64,000 bases of DNA from Isoetes taiwanensis (GCA_021234155.1 JAJEKV010000032.1:11290099-11354098); one strand, 5' to 3'. Shown: positions 1 through 12,105, counted from the stretch's first letter. The notes: generated from the letters alone by a model not told the origin. Program-made: numbers and translations.

Positions 1-934
1 GTGGAGTGGACATGGTTTGGATAGGTATTCTTCCTTGCAGCATGTGCAGAACAGAACACATGGAAGGGCGTTCAGGATTTGGCAGAAGACAAAGAAAAGC
101 AACCTGAAGCACCCTCTTAGCTTCACTTCTGTTTACAAATCTGTGAATTGCAGCATCTACAAGCTCGAACGGGAAATAATCTTCCCTCCCAAAGGATGTA
201 ACAGCTTCTGCAAGTGTTGCTCCTGGCAGATCCAAAATGCTTCTCCCTGCTACAGTTTCTAGCATTATAACTCCAAAACTGTAAATATCCATTTTGTCAT
301 TTAGACCAGCACCCATGAGTGTTTCTGGTGCTACACCTGTGATGATATTGAATCTCGTTTCTTAACTTAGCACTGTCTTTGGATTCGAGTTCTCAAAAAT
401 CCACCTGTCTAGTGAACCATTCACCATGAATTTATATACTAGAATCATTTTACCATTATCTGTGCAATAGCCAAGAAAGTCAACCAGGTTCCAATGGTGT
501 GTAACTGACAAGACCGAGATCTCGCGCTGAAAGTCTTTTGCTGTACTGGAGGCTTTGATCACTTTGACATCTAACACAGTACCTGTTTTGGTCCATCCTT
601 TAAAATTGCCAGCAAATCCTCCATCACCAATTTTTTCCTTGAATTTCTTAGTCATAACTTCTATCTTAGTGTAGGAAAATTTTTTAGGCCCTATAACACC
701 CACTTCAACATCTGCGGGTATTTTTGGCCCAGGTGGCATTGGAACCTTGGTTTTATGCTTCTTACAACAAATTACCATAACAATTGCGCTAATTAAAGCA
801 ATTATGCCTCCAGCAACTCCCCCTATAATTGCACCAATTGAAATACTAGACTTGGCTTTACCATTAACATAGATGAATGCAAGGTCAGTAGCATCAAAAG
901 TATATATGAAAGAACCAGGTTTTTCCAGCAGCAA
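1..934 (-). pseudogene. Receptor-like protein kinase fragment, broken
   Basis: Read on the minus strand from 934, a 190-residue frame has a hydrophobic membrane segment (about residues 32-57) followed by basic residues, then the start of a kinase domain: a degenerate glycine loop (GDGGFAG, ~103-109), the ATP lysine in VLDVKV (~124) and the alpha-C glutamate in FQREIS. It stops after NPKTVLS at about 362. The same strand continues to position 1 with the kinase C-lobe (GVAPETLMGAG, then MDIYSFGVIMLE), but the catalytic loop (HRD) and DFG segment between the halves are missing. A stop codon plus this deletion means no active kinase can be made. The order of parts fits a plant plasma-membrane receptor-like kinase; the subfamily is uncertain. 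The extracellular domain is not recognised, and the end of the gene lies outside the window. Confidence 0.8.
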
Positions 935-2178
935 TTGACACTTCTGGCACTAGTCCCTAAAATAATCTTTTGTTCATATTTAGGTAATTATATTTTAAAT
1001 TGGCGTACATAGGTACATAGGTATGGTAACATTTTGAAGGAAGGTAATATTTTTAACATTGGCGTACATAGGCTTTGAATTCAATGATAAGCTTTGAATA
1101 ACAAGTTGATTATGTAGTGTTTTAATGCGGTGGAATGATCAACAAGTGCATGATATCATGATGGTTATGAGTTCGTATGTTAATTTGTTAATGGCATAAG
1201 AAGAGGACAATTGTTTGAAGCACTTAATAGAAAACAAAAATAAAACTTAACGGAGGTATGTGCGAAGGTATTGCCGTTAGCATTAAGTTAAAAAAAAAAA
1301 ATAACCTAATGGATGAATGTGCGAAGCCATTGCCATTAGCATTAAGTTAGACTCTAACTTAATAGATTGCCGTTAGCATTAAGTTGGCACTAACTTAACT
1401 AAGGCAGGTGCGAACACATTTTTATTTTATTGTTAAGTTAAAAAAAAATAACCTAACTTGTTCTAGTCTGAAAGGATTTAACTAGTTTCCGTTAGGTTAA
1501 AGTCTTAACGGAAACTTAACTTAGTCTTGGTGCGAACGTAACAGTCTCTTATAAGTTTAACTGGCAGTTAAAAAAAATTAATTTATTCCTAACTTAACGG
1601 CGAGTGCGAAGGTACCCTTAGGTAATCTTTTAGGTTGCAACCGGCCCGGAGATACAGTTCTCCAAACACAAGCAAACAAGGACGAGTGCTTTTCCAGCAA
1701 ATGCCGAGGAGGAGTTCAGCCAAGTTCTTCGAGTTTTTTGAGTTCAATTCGAGTTTTTTGCAGTTCAGTGCTGGACTCTTCTTTGCCGGATTTTTTTTGC
1801 AGTTCGGTGCGAGATCTTGCAAAAAGAGTTTGCAGCTAGCTTTCTTCGCCGGATCTGCCAGATTTGCAGGTTGTTTTTCAAAATCGCTCCCCTATTTCTA
1901 TTTTGTAGGGGAATGATGTCTGGTCCACCACTCCGTCACTGCAAGAGACCCGCTCCCGGTGAAAATTGCTGTTAACAGAATATTGACCCCAGCTTCCATT
2001 CCGGAATGGAAAGATGCCACATGGCATCACGAGATTAACCCAGAAATGGTAGCTTTTTGTACCAAAGCAGAAGATTTCTAGGACCACTCGTTTCATGGAA
2101 ACTTATCTTTAAAAATAAAGCCCGGAGCCGAAGTTCCATATTTCATGTAGGAAGAAGATCTACTCCGTCTTCCTCAAA
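935..2178. other. Non-coding interval with a repeat cluster
   Basis: No gene is recognised. From about 1236 to 1620 a short motif, roughly TTAACTTAACGG followed by GTGCGAA, recurs in the same orientation (GTGCGAA near 1260, 1318, 1410, 1532 and 1606), mixed with copies of GCCGTTAGCATTAAGTT. This looks like a decayed tandem repeat or part of a non-autonomous element. The rest, including a run of GAGTTTTTTG repeats near 1730-1760, shows no supported feature. Part of 1920-2178 may be 5' untranslated sequence of the following FKBP gene. Confidence 0.5.
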
Positions 2179-2952
2179 ATGTGGAATTCAAGACCTCCAG
2201 GTAGCCATTTGATGAATTGTAGCAGAGCGCAAGTCTTAAATTGCGATCAACAGTATCCCCAAATGCAGGTACGACCTTGCTTAGATTTCCATTTGCAAGC
2301 AAATAGGCACATTTCAGAGAAACAAATCTTAGAAGCAGAATCTACAAAAAATAGCAGAAGGCTTTTCCTGTTTATGTTAATACCAGCAATGAGTTTTGCA
2401 CAAATTAGGCCATCAGAAGCAGCTGAGAAAAAAAAGGCAAAGGCTTTATATGATGAGGAAGTTCTTCTTGAGCAGAACAGGAGGATGCAGAAGATGAACA
2501 AAGCACCTCCTGACTTTCCTGGATTTGTGAGAGAGGGTTTTGAGGTTAGGGTTCTAATAGGTCAAAATTATGTGACAGAGGACTCAGGTCTTATGTATTT
2601 GGACATCAAAGAGGGTAATGGTGATCCTCCTAAGCCTGGACAGCAGGTAATTTTCCATTATTCTGGCTACAATGAATCTGGCAGAAGGGTTGATAGCAGT
2701 TATTTGCAAGGCGCGCCTGCCAAAACTAGAATTGGCATCAAGGGCATGATTCCTGGCTTTGAATTAGGCCTCCAGAGCATGAAACCAGGAGGTATTAGAA
2801 GGATTATTATTCCTCCTGAACTTGGCCCTCCTGTTGGTCCTTCTACTTTCTTCAGTGCCAAGCAGTTTGAAGTATTTGATATTGAACTTTTGGAGGTTAA
2901 AGATTGCACCAGAAGGACCATTGCCTTTTACTCTGATGTGGTATGTGAATGA
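2179..2952 (+). CDS. FKBP20-2: Chloroplast lumenal FKBP-type peptidyl-prolyl isomerase (FKBP20-2-like)
   Basis: This is an intact 257-residue frame. The FKBP domain spans about residues 133-241 and includes GQQVIFHYSGYNESGRR, the IPGFELGLQSMKPGG core and the family-typical IPPELGPPVGPSTFF tail. The C-terminus (CTRRTIAFYSDVVCE) carries the two cysteines known from Arabidopsis FKBP20-2, a thylakoid-lumen protein linked to photosystem II accumulation. A twin arginine at 60-61 precedes a hydrophobic stretch ending near SEAAE (~79-83), the expected Tat lumen-targeting signal; residues 1-58 would be the stromal transit peptide. The first ATG was used. The frame has no introns, whereas plant relatives usually have several, and an A-run lies at about 3200-3214, so this may be an expressed retrocopy. 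Peptidyl-prolyl isomerase activity is inferred from the family only. Confidence 0.9.
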   Translation: MWNSRPPGSHLMNCSRAQVLNCDQQYPQMQVRPCLDFHLQANRHISEKQILEAESTKNSRRLFLFMLIPAMSFAQIRPSEAAEKKKAKALYDEEVLLEQNRRMQKMNKAPPDFPGFVREGFEVRVLIGQNYVTEDSGLMYLDIKEGNGDPPKPGQQVIFHYSGYNESGRRVDSSYLQGAPAKTRIGIKGMIPGFELGLQSMKPGGIRRIIIPPELGPPVGPSTFFSAKQFEVFDIELLEVKDCTRRTIAFYSDVVCE

Positions 2953-4185
2953 AAGTGGCATTTGGATGAAATTGTTTGTTAACGTGCCATCTTACGAAGC
3001 TACAAGTTAGGATTGGCTGCTTTTTTAGCATATGAAGCAGAGGAGAAGGAAACATCAAAATAGTACTATAAACCCGTCTTTGCATGGCCACACAAAAGTG
3101 CAGATTTCAAGCAAATCCCATGGTCATGATGAAGTGCATTATTAAATTGTTGTAAGATTCAATTGACAGTATGACATGGCTTGGAAAGTAAAAAGATAAA
3201 GAACAAAAAAAAAATGGACATTAGCAAGGGCACTATTTTAAATGTTGTTTCTCATCATCATTCATTTTGCTTCAATAAGAGTGTCAACCTGATGTTGACA
3301 TGTTGCATAAGTGGTTTCATTGACTCTTTTCAATTTATGCTTACCATTTTTTGCATGTTGGTCTTGAATCTAGACTTTGGAAGTGAATTTATACACACAC
3401 AATGATGGTCTTGAAACAAAACTTTCAAGATGGAAAGGATTTTAAAACTCAAGTTTCATTTGCATAGTGAGATTCATATAAATTTTTTTCCTTTTAATTT
3501 ATTTGTTTCAACCTGATTTATGAATGTGAAGTAATTAGGCGAGCATATATTGTTACATTAAAACGGTTCTACAAATACAAGCATCTCAAAAATAGTGCGA
3601 TCTAGAAATTTCTACAAATATAAACATCTCAACATCTTACACTTAGGATTGAAACTCAAAACAATGCTACCCAGTAATAGGCCTAACAACAATAAGAATA
3701 TGGAGATACATGATGGATCACTGGTACTAAGAATATGGAGATAGAAGATGGATCACTAATAGTGACCAAATGCCTAAAATTTTAGGGACCAACCACCTCG
3801 TACCCTTTCCGAGGAGTGGCCTCCTCGGTGGCCTCCTCGGTCATTATGATTTGCAGGTATGTAAATAATGTTTCAAATATTTATTACTTCCAATCAGCAC
3901 ATGCCATGTGGCCAGGTTAGGTAGAATGGGAATCAAATGTGTGACTTTGACTGAGAATAACCCAAGACCCAAGTTTTGACGATCAATTAACGAGGACCGA
4001 GGTCAAGTGAGAACAATTTACATTGGAGACAAGTGTCCAAATAAAAATACAGCCACCAAAGCGCTACATGCAAACTCTCCTCTTAACTCTCTTTTACTAA
4101 GGGAAAAAAAAACTCCGTTGTTTTGTATTCGTTTAAAAGGCGAGATGGCAGCAGAAAGACCCATGGCGCCTAAGTTCATAAGATG
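2953..4185. other. 3' flank of the FKBP gene; no further gene seen
   Basis: AT-rich sequence without a supported gene. The A-run near 3200-3214 may be a relic poly(A) tail of the FKBP copy. A short tandem GGCCTCCTCGGT duplication lies near 3818-3841. Small open frames here lack family motifs and were left out. Confidence 0.5.
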
Positions 4186-4795
4186 TGCGCATCTTAAAAT
4201 AAGATGCTTAGATGTAGATGTGTGCGCATCGACACCCGCATTTTACATAGATGCTTCACCTATTTTTTTCAATTTTTTTTTTTTTTGCCAAAAACACTTG
4301 GATTATGTTGCCTGGTATCGCTGACCCTAAAATAGGTGCAGTTTGTTGCCTCTTTTGCCTTTTCTAACCGTTGTTTCTTCAAAGCTCTCTGTTTGGTGAT
4401 GGAGCAAGCAACAATCCCAGTCTGTAAGGTCTATAAGGAGGTCGAAAGTTGGGCTAGAAGTTTGCATCAAGATTGGGAGGTCAACATAGAGAAAAAGGGT
4501 TTGCTGCAACAGGTCAGGAGACCTACAACAAGGCACAAGAATCTGCGGCAAGAAACTTGTAACAGTAAGATCTGTAACAATTTTCTCTTCTATTATTCAT
4601 ATATATTTTGTATTTTAGTTCTAAAAGTCTCTATAGATCAATGGTATTTAAGGCTGCAATGGAGTGAAGGTATTTCTCAATAATTTAATTTAATTTTTTA
4701 ACGCATCTTAACCGCATCTTAAAACTTAGATGCTTCGATGCTTTAGATGCTTTCGATGTGTCGCATCTGACGCATCTCTCTTAAGATGCTTTTGA
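4186..4795. repeat. AAGATGC-rich repeat element abutting the DHAR start
   Basis: The left end (about 4186-4235) and right end (about 4700-4793) both hold dense copies of AAGATGC/GCATCTT and GATGCG in both orientations. The ~460 bp between them has no such motif density. This resembles a non-autonomous DNA element with subterminal repeats about 0.6 kb long. Its right edge lies within 10 bases of the DHAR ATG at 4803, so it would supply much of that gene's 5' untranslated or promoter region. The exact terminal repeats were not resolved. Confidence 0.5.
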
Positions 4796-4802
4796 ACTTA
4801 GC

Positions 4803-6057
4803 ATGGCGCAAGCGCGGGATATGTTGGACATTGAAGTCTTTGGTAAGGCAGCCTCTGGCTCTGGTAGTCCTAGCAACAAGCGCGGAGATTGTAAGTCTGA
4901 TCTATTTTTCCATCTTTATTTTCTCAAAAGTTAAACATGAATTGATCATCCAGGCCCATTTTCGCAGCGCGTTTACTTAGAATTAGAAGGTTTGTTCATT
5001 ACCATATTGTATATATATATATACCTGATTTTCTTTACATTGATTCCATTTTTTTTTGAATTTTCATGTTTAAGAAAAGTTTTCCTTGATTAAAACTACC
5101 TCAATGCTGTTTATGATTCTAGTTTCAATAAGCTCAATTCCATCTATTTTACCTTCTATAAGCCTAACAACATGATGTTATTCTGTTTAATCTGCATGTA
5201 TGTTATACTTATTTAGTTTACCATCCATAGACATATTGCGTCTATGCGACCTTGTTTATCTTGTTTAGATCTGCCATCTTGCTTATGTCTGTAATCTTTA
5301 TAGAAAAGAATGTACCCCATAAAGCAACGTACATTGAAGAAGGTCCCAATAAACCAGATTGGTAAGTTTCTTTGCTGCTTAGACTCTCATAGTCTATTGG
5401 AGTTATTCATTAGATCTTGTCGATGAATTTACAGGTTCATGGAGAAGAATCCTTCTGGTCTGATGCCAGTCCTTAGAGATGGGGAGAAGTGGATACAAGA
5501 CTCTGACAAAATTGCAGAGTATCTGGAGCACAAATTTCCAGATCCACCATTGGCAACTCCTCCCAAGTTCAAGGATGTGTAAAGACTTTTTCACTGCTTG
5601 ATTATGTGCTGCGTGTCTCATGCATAAAGGTGAGTGTGTTATAAATGCAGTGGCGCTAACCTATTTCCTGCATTCACAAATTGGCTAAAATCCCAAGATC
5701 CAAACGGTGAAGCAAAGAAAGAATTCCTCAAGGAGCTACATGATCTGAATAAACATCTACAGACTTTTGTAAGAAGTTTAATACGTGGTTTATATGTTTA
5801 AAAGTTTCTGAGTTCTATGTATTACAATTCTAAAGTTATAAAGAGTTGATTGCTTGTTTTTGCGGGGACCATATATAGGAGGGGAAAGGCCAAAGGATAT
5901 AGACTTTGCTCTAGCTTCCAAGCTTAGGCATGCCCGTGTTGCACTAGGGCATTTTCTGGATTTCCACATACCAGGGGAGTTTGGTGCATTACATGAGTAT
6001 ATAGAGGTGAATGGAGTGAGTCTTAGGATGTTTAGATTGGAGTTAGGAAGGAATTGA
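4803..6057 (+). CDS. DHAR: Dehydroascorbate reductase, six exons
   Basis: Glutathione-dependent reduction of dehydroascorbate to ascorbate; a GST-fold enzyme of the ascorbate-glutathione cycle. Exons read as 4803-4890, 4954-4989, 5304-5361, 5435-5578, 5651-5768 and about 5866-6057, all with consistent phases. The catalytic cysteine is built across intron 1, giving GDCPFSQRVYLELE. Exons 3-4 give the thioredoxin-like domain (NPSGLMPVLRDGEKW, DSDKIAEYLEHKFPDPP), and exons 5-6 the helical domain (GPYIGGERPKDIDFALASKL, ARVALGHF). No clear chloroplast transit peptide is visible, so a cytosolic form is likelier. Two oddities: the last acceptor reads TGCGGGG here but TGCAGGG in the downstream copy, and the C-terminus after HEYIE departs from the family; a family-like segment (IISGWQKKFN, best read in the second copy) lies out of frame downstream. 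Another terminal exon may exist. Confidence 0.85.
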
Positions 6058-8875
6058 CATAATCAGAAGTGTATGTTGTGAGAGGATGGAGAATAGGCCA
6101 AGTTTTGTAGCCCACAGATTCCCGATGACCCGATTATCGGTGGATGGCAAAAGAAGTTCAATTCTGAAAGAAAGATGATGCCTTCCTCGGCGAGCCTATA
6201 GCAGTTTTGTAGCTTTATATTGTTAATGTACTAGTAGTTGTTTAGGTGTGCATCATTTTGTTTGTACCAGGGAAACTAAAAGAATATATTTGGATCTAGG
6301 ATTGCTGATAGCCAAACTCTCTCCCACAAGAAGGAATTGGACTTCAGCTGAATCCAACGGGCATGAAAAAAGTTTTTTAAGTACCTGGAAATTTTAAGTA
6401 CTTTTCAGTGAATTTAGTGTGTTTTAGAAAAGTGTTCAACAAACCTTGGTCTCCATCTATCGTAAAGATGTAGAAAGGCCACAATATCTAAAGCATCATA
6501 TCAGGTCAAGTACAATACTTAAAACTGGCCACATACAAAGAAGTGTTGGTATCAGTTCTTGCATGTCAAAGATCTCAAAATAAATCAGCTTTCCTCATGG
6601 TCCAAAATAAAGCATGCGTTCCTCATGGTCAAGAACACCATAATCTAGAGGTTCTTGATTGATGTAAATCAAACTGCTTCGACAAGCGACGGAAGTAGAA
6701 CTTTACTTGATATGGTTCTTGGAGGTTTAAATTTTTTAGAACTAGTAACGTTGCCTGACATTGCTAAGCTTTAGCTACACCATGTTATTTAGATAATGAT
6801 GCGTAAATACTAGAGGAGATCCTATGTGAAGGAGGTGATTATTGTTGCCATGATTCGTAGTCAATCTTACTAACATGTTTGGGATTTCGTCGCATTGTTA
6901 GTTTTTTAAAGCAGCCAGAATAGTCATGCATAATATGCATAATAATGGTCTTCATTCTTTTTGTTGGCATTTACAAAGCCCATGAATTTAGTTCTAATTT
7001 GCGATGTTGGCACATGAAGTTGCAAAATGACGTGGGGGTATAGAAGCACATGAAGTTGCAGAATGACATAGGGGTATCTTAACATATATAATTATTGGAG
7101 GTCGATTCTTCTGGAATATTACTTTGAGATTCTTACCTTGAATTTTGACACGTTAGAAAATCTTGTGCGCAACACTCCTTCATAAAATTTTTTGACACGT
7201 TTCAGATATCAGGACCCACACTTTTAACCATAAATTTTTTTGACACGTTTCAATATCGGGGAGCCCGGACTTTTTAACCGATAGCTTGAGTAGCGGGGAT
7301 TGAAGCTGCTTTGAATCTCGGGGCCGGCATCAATGTAGCGAATTTAGAAAGATAGCCAGTAGCCAGGATTGAAGTTGGTGAATCTCGGGACGACATCAAA
7401 TCTTAACAGATGTAGCGAATTTAGATACATAGGCTTGGTAGCAAAATGATTATCGTGTGTGGATTAGAGGCTGGCAAATTTGCAGAGGTCTGAAAATTGC
7501 ATGTGTAATTTGAAGAGACCCCCGAATTTGTGATGTGGCAAAATGTGGACGAGGCAATTCCTAGGTGTGATTCGATTCGAGTCGCATCTGATGAGAATGT
7601 GCTCTGTCATCTTGCTCTTGCCAGAAGCACACAGATTTGAGTTGTCACTTCTTCGGCCTTCAATATTGTGGAGGAAAATTCGACACATTTTCTCTGTCTC
7701 AAATTATACCAAGTGTCAATTAGAAATGCAAATCTCAAGAAAATCCAGTGCTCATAATATCCGCAGCAGCTTTAATTATCTGGCAGCTATTATCTAGCTG
7801 TTACCATGGCAAATGCCAGCAATCGATTGGATGTAATACGGTATAAAACAAGATCTGTTTGGCTGTTGTTGTGAAGTTTAGGAGAAGCGGAGCATTATCT
7901 TTCATGTGGCGGATCAAATCCACCTTTCGACCTTCAGGTGAACTGATCTTCTATTTCCTTATTCTATTGTATTCTGTTCAAAAAATCTACCTATTTGCTA
8001 TTGGCGCATCAACCGAATAGAGCGGTTTGAAAAGATCCTTTGTTCCTTTTCGATTTTGCCCCAAATCCACTTTCGAATGTTATCAAATATCTAGTATTCC
8101 ACTATCTATAACTACATACTTTTCCAGCCAAAGTCGTTTCACACGCCAAAAGTTGTTCGGATCGCTTCTGACCTTGCACCAAAGATCAAATTAAAGACAT
8201 CCGGTCTGTAGCATTCATCCGCACTTACATGCGGAAATAACTTAATGGAAATTAAAAATTATAATCCAGGAAAATTTTAGTCTTGGAAAAGCTAGACATA
8301 CCTTAGCTAATGCAATAAATCAAGCTTGAGGTTGCCTATAAAGATGCTAGTTCGGGCTCGCTAAAGTTGGTCCGATAACAGGGCAGCTCAACCGGCACAA
8401 AATATCTAATCTTGAAGCGGTGCGTGTGGAAGGGAAGAGGTATAAATTCATATACTCCCCTCTCTATGAATTCATCCAGACGGATAAATTTATACGCTTG
8501 TGGTTAAGCTCGTGTGAATATAAATTCTTACCATACGCTTATTCTGGAAAATTATAAATTCATATATGCTTCTTGAGTCTTCTCTAAACTTCTGTAAACC
8601 AACTATCATACTTGGCCTTAAAATAACTTGGATTGTGTAAATATGGGTTGCCTACAAAACTATGGGAAGGGTACACTTCAAACTCTAAAATGAATTGTGC
8701 TCTTCACCACTTGCTACCTTGTGTATAAATTTATACTGGACGGGCACACTTCAAGTGTCCAATTCAAAGCGAAGTGTGCTCTTTCTTTGCATTTTAATTT
8801 ACACGAAGGGCACATTGAAAGTTACACTTCAAATTTGTGCTCTTTGCCATTTGACCTTCACGTAAAAATGTATAA
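6058..8875. other. DHAR 3' flank and repeat-derived non-coding DNA
   Basis: The first ~170 bases hold the displaced DHAR-like C-terminal coding segment and probable 3' untranslated sequence. No other gene is seen. Palindromic GTATAAATTTATAC-type motifs occur at about 8480 and 8725, and GAAGTGTGCTCTT motifs at 8690-8850. Related motifs reappear past the LINE at 12120-12180, so the LINE probably inserted into an older non-autonomous element. Near 7190-7440, GACACGTTTCA and ATTGAAG repeats recur with damage at CAG/CTG sites. Confidence 0.5.
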
Positions 8876-11800
8876 GGAAGGAAGAAAGGAAGGTATTTTT
8901 ATCGTCCACGGACACCAATCGGTCTATGGGACCCAATACAAAAGCGCAGCAAGCGGATTACTACCCGGATTAAAACCCCACCGAAGGGGTTTTCGAGGAA
9001 AAACCATGGCGACAATCACTGGCGACAAAGCCGTTCCAATATCTGAAATGAAAAAACACACAAATATATACACTCATGCACAAGACCGTAGTGCCCGATC
9101 GGTGAGCAGCCAAAGGGGGGCAAAGGTGAGCTCCCGATCCGGTACCTCACGAATATGCGACCCCAGCACGCATCGGCGGCGTGCTCATCGGCAAATGTAG
9201 GGGCAAGTCCGGCCGTACTAAAGGGGGCGATATCGGCGGATCTGGCCCGAATGATGGGCAACTCGGAAAGTGTGAGACTCATCCTCAATGGCACCCGTTT
9301 GACAGCAGCCGAGGCTTTGCATCTGGCGGGGCTCCCAATCCACCCGCCTGCCTCGTCGCGAAGATGGTGGGCACCTCTGCCGAATGGAGGCAATGAGTTT
9401 GCACTTGGGGAGGGGCAAGCGGGAGCAGCGGTAGAGGCTGCGGGCCCCGGGCTAACACGGGTTGATGTGCTCCTTGTAATGGGCGTTTTGACTTGCTCTA
9501 GAGCGTGTAGAGGTCCCGAGCTTGCCAAGGAAGCAAGCGTCGGATACTCCATGGGTGTCACGATCGGCCTCTGTGTCCACCGCGCTTTTTGTGCTCCAAA
9601 GACGTTCCATCTGGGGCGAACCAGCGATCTCTCTTACCCCTCCAACGGGCCACGAGCGGCTGCGCGGGCCCATTGCCCGCGGCATAAGCCCGGTCGCGGG
9701 GCCGAGCATCACCCATATTAACCACTTTTCGAAAATAGCGGCGTGTCTATCAAGGGCTGCCGTGGCGGCGTAAGAATCGATTTCCACAGCGAGAATCGAT
9801 AGGGGGCTGAAGGTTTCATCCCAAGTCATTACACTTTTGCTCCAAGTCATTCCGGATCGCCAAAAAAGGCGGCCAGGGCCCCAAACCTCGACCCGTCTGA
9901 AGGGCGGGCTCGACCGGTGCAGCAGATGTGGCCCGATGGCCCCAATCATAGAGCTCGCACGGCCCCATTTGCGCATGGCATAAAAGCGCTTTCCGGCCTG
10001 CTTGTCACCATAGCGGATGGGCCTCCCAGCAGGCGAGGAGAGGAACTCCACCCCTAGGTACTTGTAGGTGGTGACCTCCACGGTCGCCCCCGATATGTGA
10101 GTGCGGGGGCGTGGGGTGGCGTGAAGAGGATATGAGAACCACTTTGGTCTTGGCAGATTCACAGCGCATAATGCGTAGCGGCCGAGAATGTGTCTAGAGC
10201 ATCCGGATGAGGCGCATAACTTAAGGGGTGTGGGCGGAAGGTCAACATCATCCACATAGATGGTGGCCGGATGACACGGTGCAAAAGGCGTATGCCATCC
10301 CCATGCTCGATGAAGGCGGGGCTCTAAACCGATCAATGTAGAGGCCAAAAGTGTTGGTGAAAGGGGCAGCCTGCCAGGACCACGATACTACTTGGTGAAT
10401 GCTTGGCCCGTCGGTACGCATCTGCCAAAACAACTCTCATACACTGTATATGGCATTACGCTGGCGGCGGCATTGATTGGCCTTGATCTAGCCCATAGCT
10501 TTTTAGGGGACCATATCAAAAGCCTTTTGCGAAATCCACAAAGCAAACAATACAAGTCCTGCCGATGGTTTATTTGTCTTCAATCGGTGCCCGCGGTGTA
10601 AAGATATGGTCAATCGTTGAGTGGCGGGGTCTAAAGCCACGCTTGTGTGAGGGCTTTCGCACATCTGCTTTGCCTCGGCCCGGGTCAAGCGCTTTGCTTT
10701 CGAGAATGCCGACCAATGGGGTTTGGCAAACACTTGCCCGACCATGATCGTCCGTAATTGGCGGACGGTGTGGGATCGCCGCCTTGTGAATGGGGACAAC
10801 CACCGCTTGTGGTCCATTGTCGGGAAACCTTCACCGCAATGCTCGTTGAGCGAGGGGTAGTGAGGATCGGCACCGGTTGCCACGGCCATTTGAGTAACTT
10901 CGACGCATACCATCGAGGTCATTTGCCTTCCTATTAGCCAGCCATTGCAGGCCCTCCACAACATCCTCCTCCATGAGAACCAATGGGGGGCCATCCTGTG
11001 GGGGTATGGGCATACGTGTCTCTGGTGGGTCATAGAACCTTTGCAAATCTTTGTTCCCCCGCCCGGTGTGATGTCCCCCGAGGCTGGGTTGGCCTTGAAG
11101 CACTCTATGCCAAAAGGTTCGAGGATGAGTGTCGGCCGGTAGAACATCTCCCACGATGCGGCAAGGTACGGCGCCTTTGTCCCCGCCAGGATGGGCGATG
11201 CGTGTGGTGGCTCTGGCGGGTACCGGATTCGTGATGTGACTATCGCACTTGAGGAAATGTTTGCTGTCCCCGGCGGTGGCGGAGATACCAAAGCACCCGT
11301 CCATTTGGGCTTGCTGCTCGTACTCTCAAGAACCCAAAGCTATGCGGCATGCGCAAGAGGCTGGCGGCCCCGTGCCATGGTGGTGGCTTCCTCAACCTCT
11401 GACTGAAGCCAAGACACCGTGACGATCGTCTCATGCATTGCCCGCTTCCTCTCCTATGTCATGGTGTCGAGTGATGAACCGCGAGTCGAGGCAGCCGCAT
11501 AATGTCCGGGGAAGCTCCCCGGCTTTATCGCTCGTTCGAAGTGCCGGGCCAAGGCCATCTTCGTCTTTGTGTCGGGGTCTCGAGCCTGTGATGCGGTTCT
11601 TCACCGACCACCGGTTGCCGAGCACATGGGGTGCCGAGGACTCCATCTCCATTGCCATGCCAGCCAGGCGGGCACTGTTAGCTTCAATACGGGCACTGCT
11701 AGCCTCCACGGCCTCTTTGACGTGGCTCCAATTCTCTGCCGACTGTGTGGCCTGAGCAATCAATCCCTTCCGGTCGGGCTGGCCGTGCTGAGGGGGCCTT

Positions 11801-12105
11801 AGCCTTAGCCCGAGCCTCCTTCTTCATGGAGGATGACTCTCCCCTGTCCATGATGGCTGATCGGGACCGTTTGCGTGGTGGCCCCTCGCTTTGGTTTTTC
11901 CAGGCTGGCCCATCTTCTGTGGCCATGACTTCCAAAGTTTGAGGGGTCTCTGGCTGCGAAAAGGGTGCTCAGAATCCAATTTGGGGACTCAAAATCGCGG
12001 TCAGAGCACCTTTTGGGGGTTTGGGGGTTTTGGGGATTCCAAAGTTTGAGGGGTCTCTGGCTGCGAAAAGGGTGCTCAGAATCCAATTTGGGGACTTGCG
12101 CTTCA
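8876..12105 (-). mobile_element. LINE retrotransposon, copy 1 (internally deleted, frame-damaged)
   Basis: Read on the minus strand. Near 11430-11760 a basic, coiled-coil N-terminal region (EAVEASSARIEANSARLAGM) resembles a LINE ORF1 or ORF2 leader. Then come a linker and reverse transcriptase, followed by a C-terminal region and a 3' end near 8876 with a GGAAG-type tail. The frames are broken many times in this copy, chiefly where the other copy has CAG or CTG, so the copy at 24416-27722 is the better guide. The endonuclease domain expected between the coiled coil and the reverse transcriptase is absent in both copies, so the element is internally deleted rather than just mis-sequenced. Confidence 0.85.
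11930..12096. repeat. LINE 5'-end tandem repeat, two units
   Basis: A segment starting TTCCAAAGTTTGAGGGG and running to CAATTTGGGGACT occurs at about 11930-11988 and again at 12037-12096, a period of ~107 bases. It lies at the 5' end of the minus-sense LINE. Tandem monomers are common in LINE 5' regions and can act as promoters; promoter function here is inference. Confidence 0.75.

Noticed and set aside
8697-9200. 167-residue plus-strand open frame and its copy at 24237-24704
   Set aside because: It runs from a repeat flank into the antisense of the LINE 3' end; no protein family.
9155-9721. 188-residue plus-strand open frame
   Set aside because: Antisense to the LINE C-terminal region, which has motif support on the minus strand.
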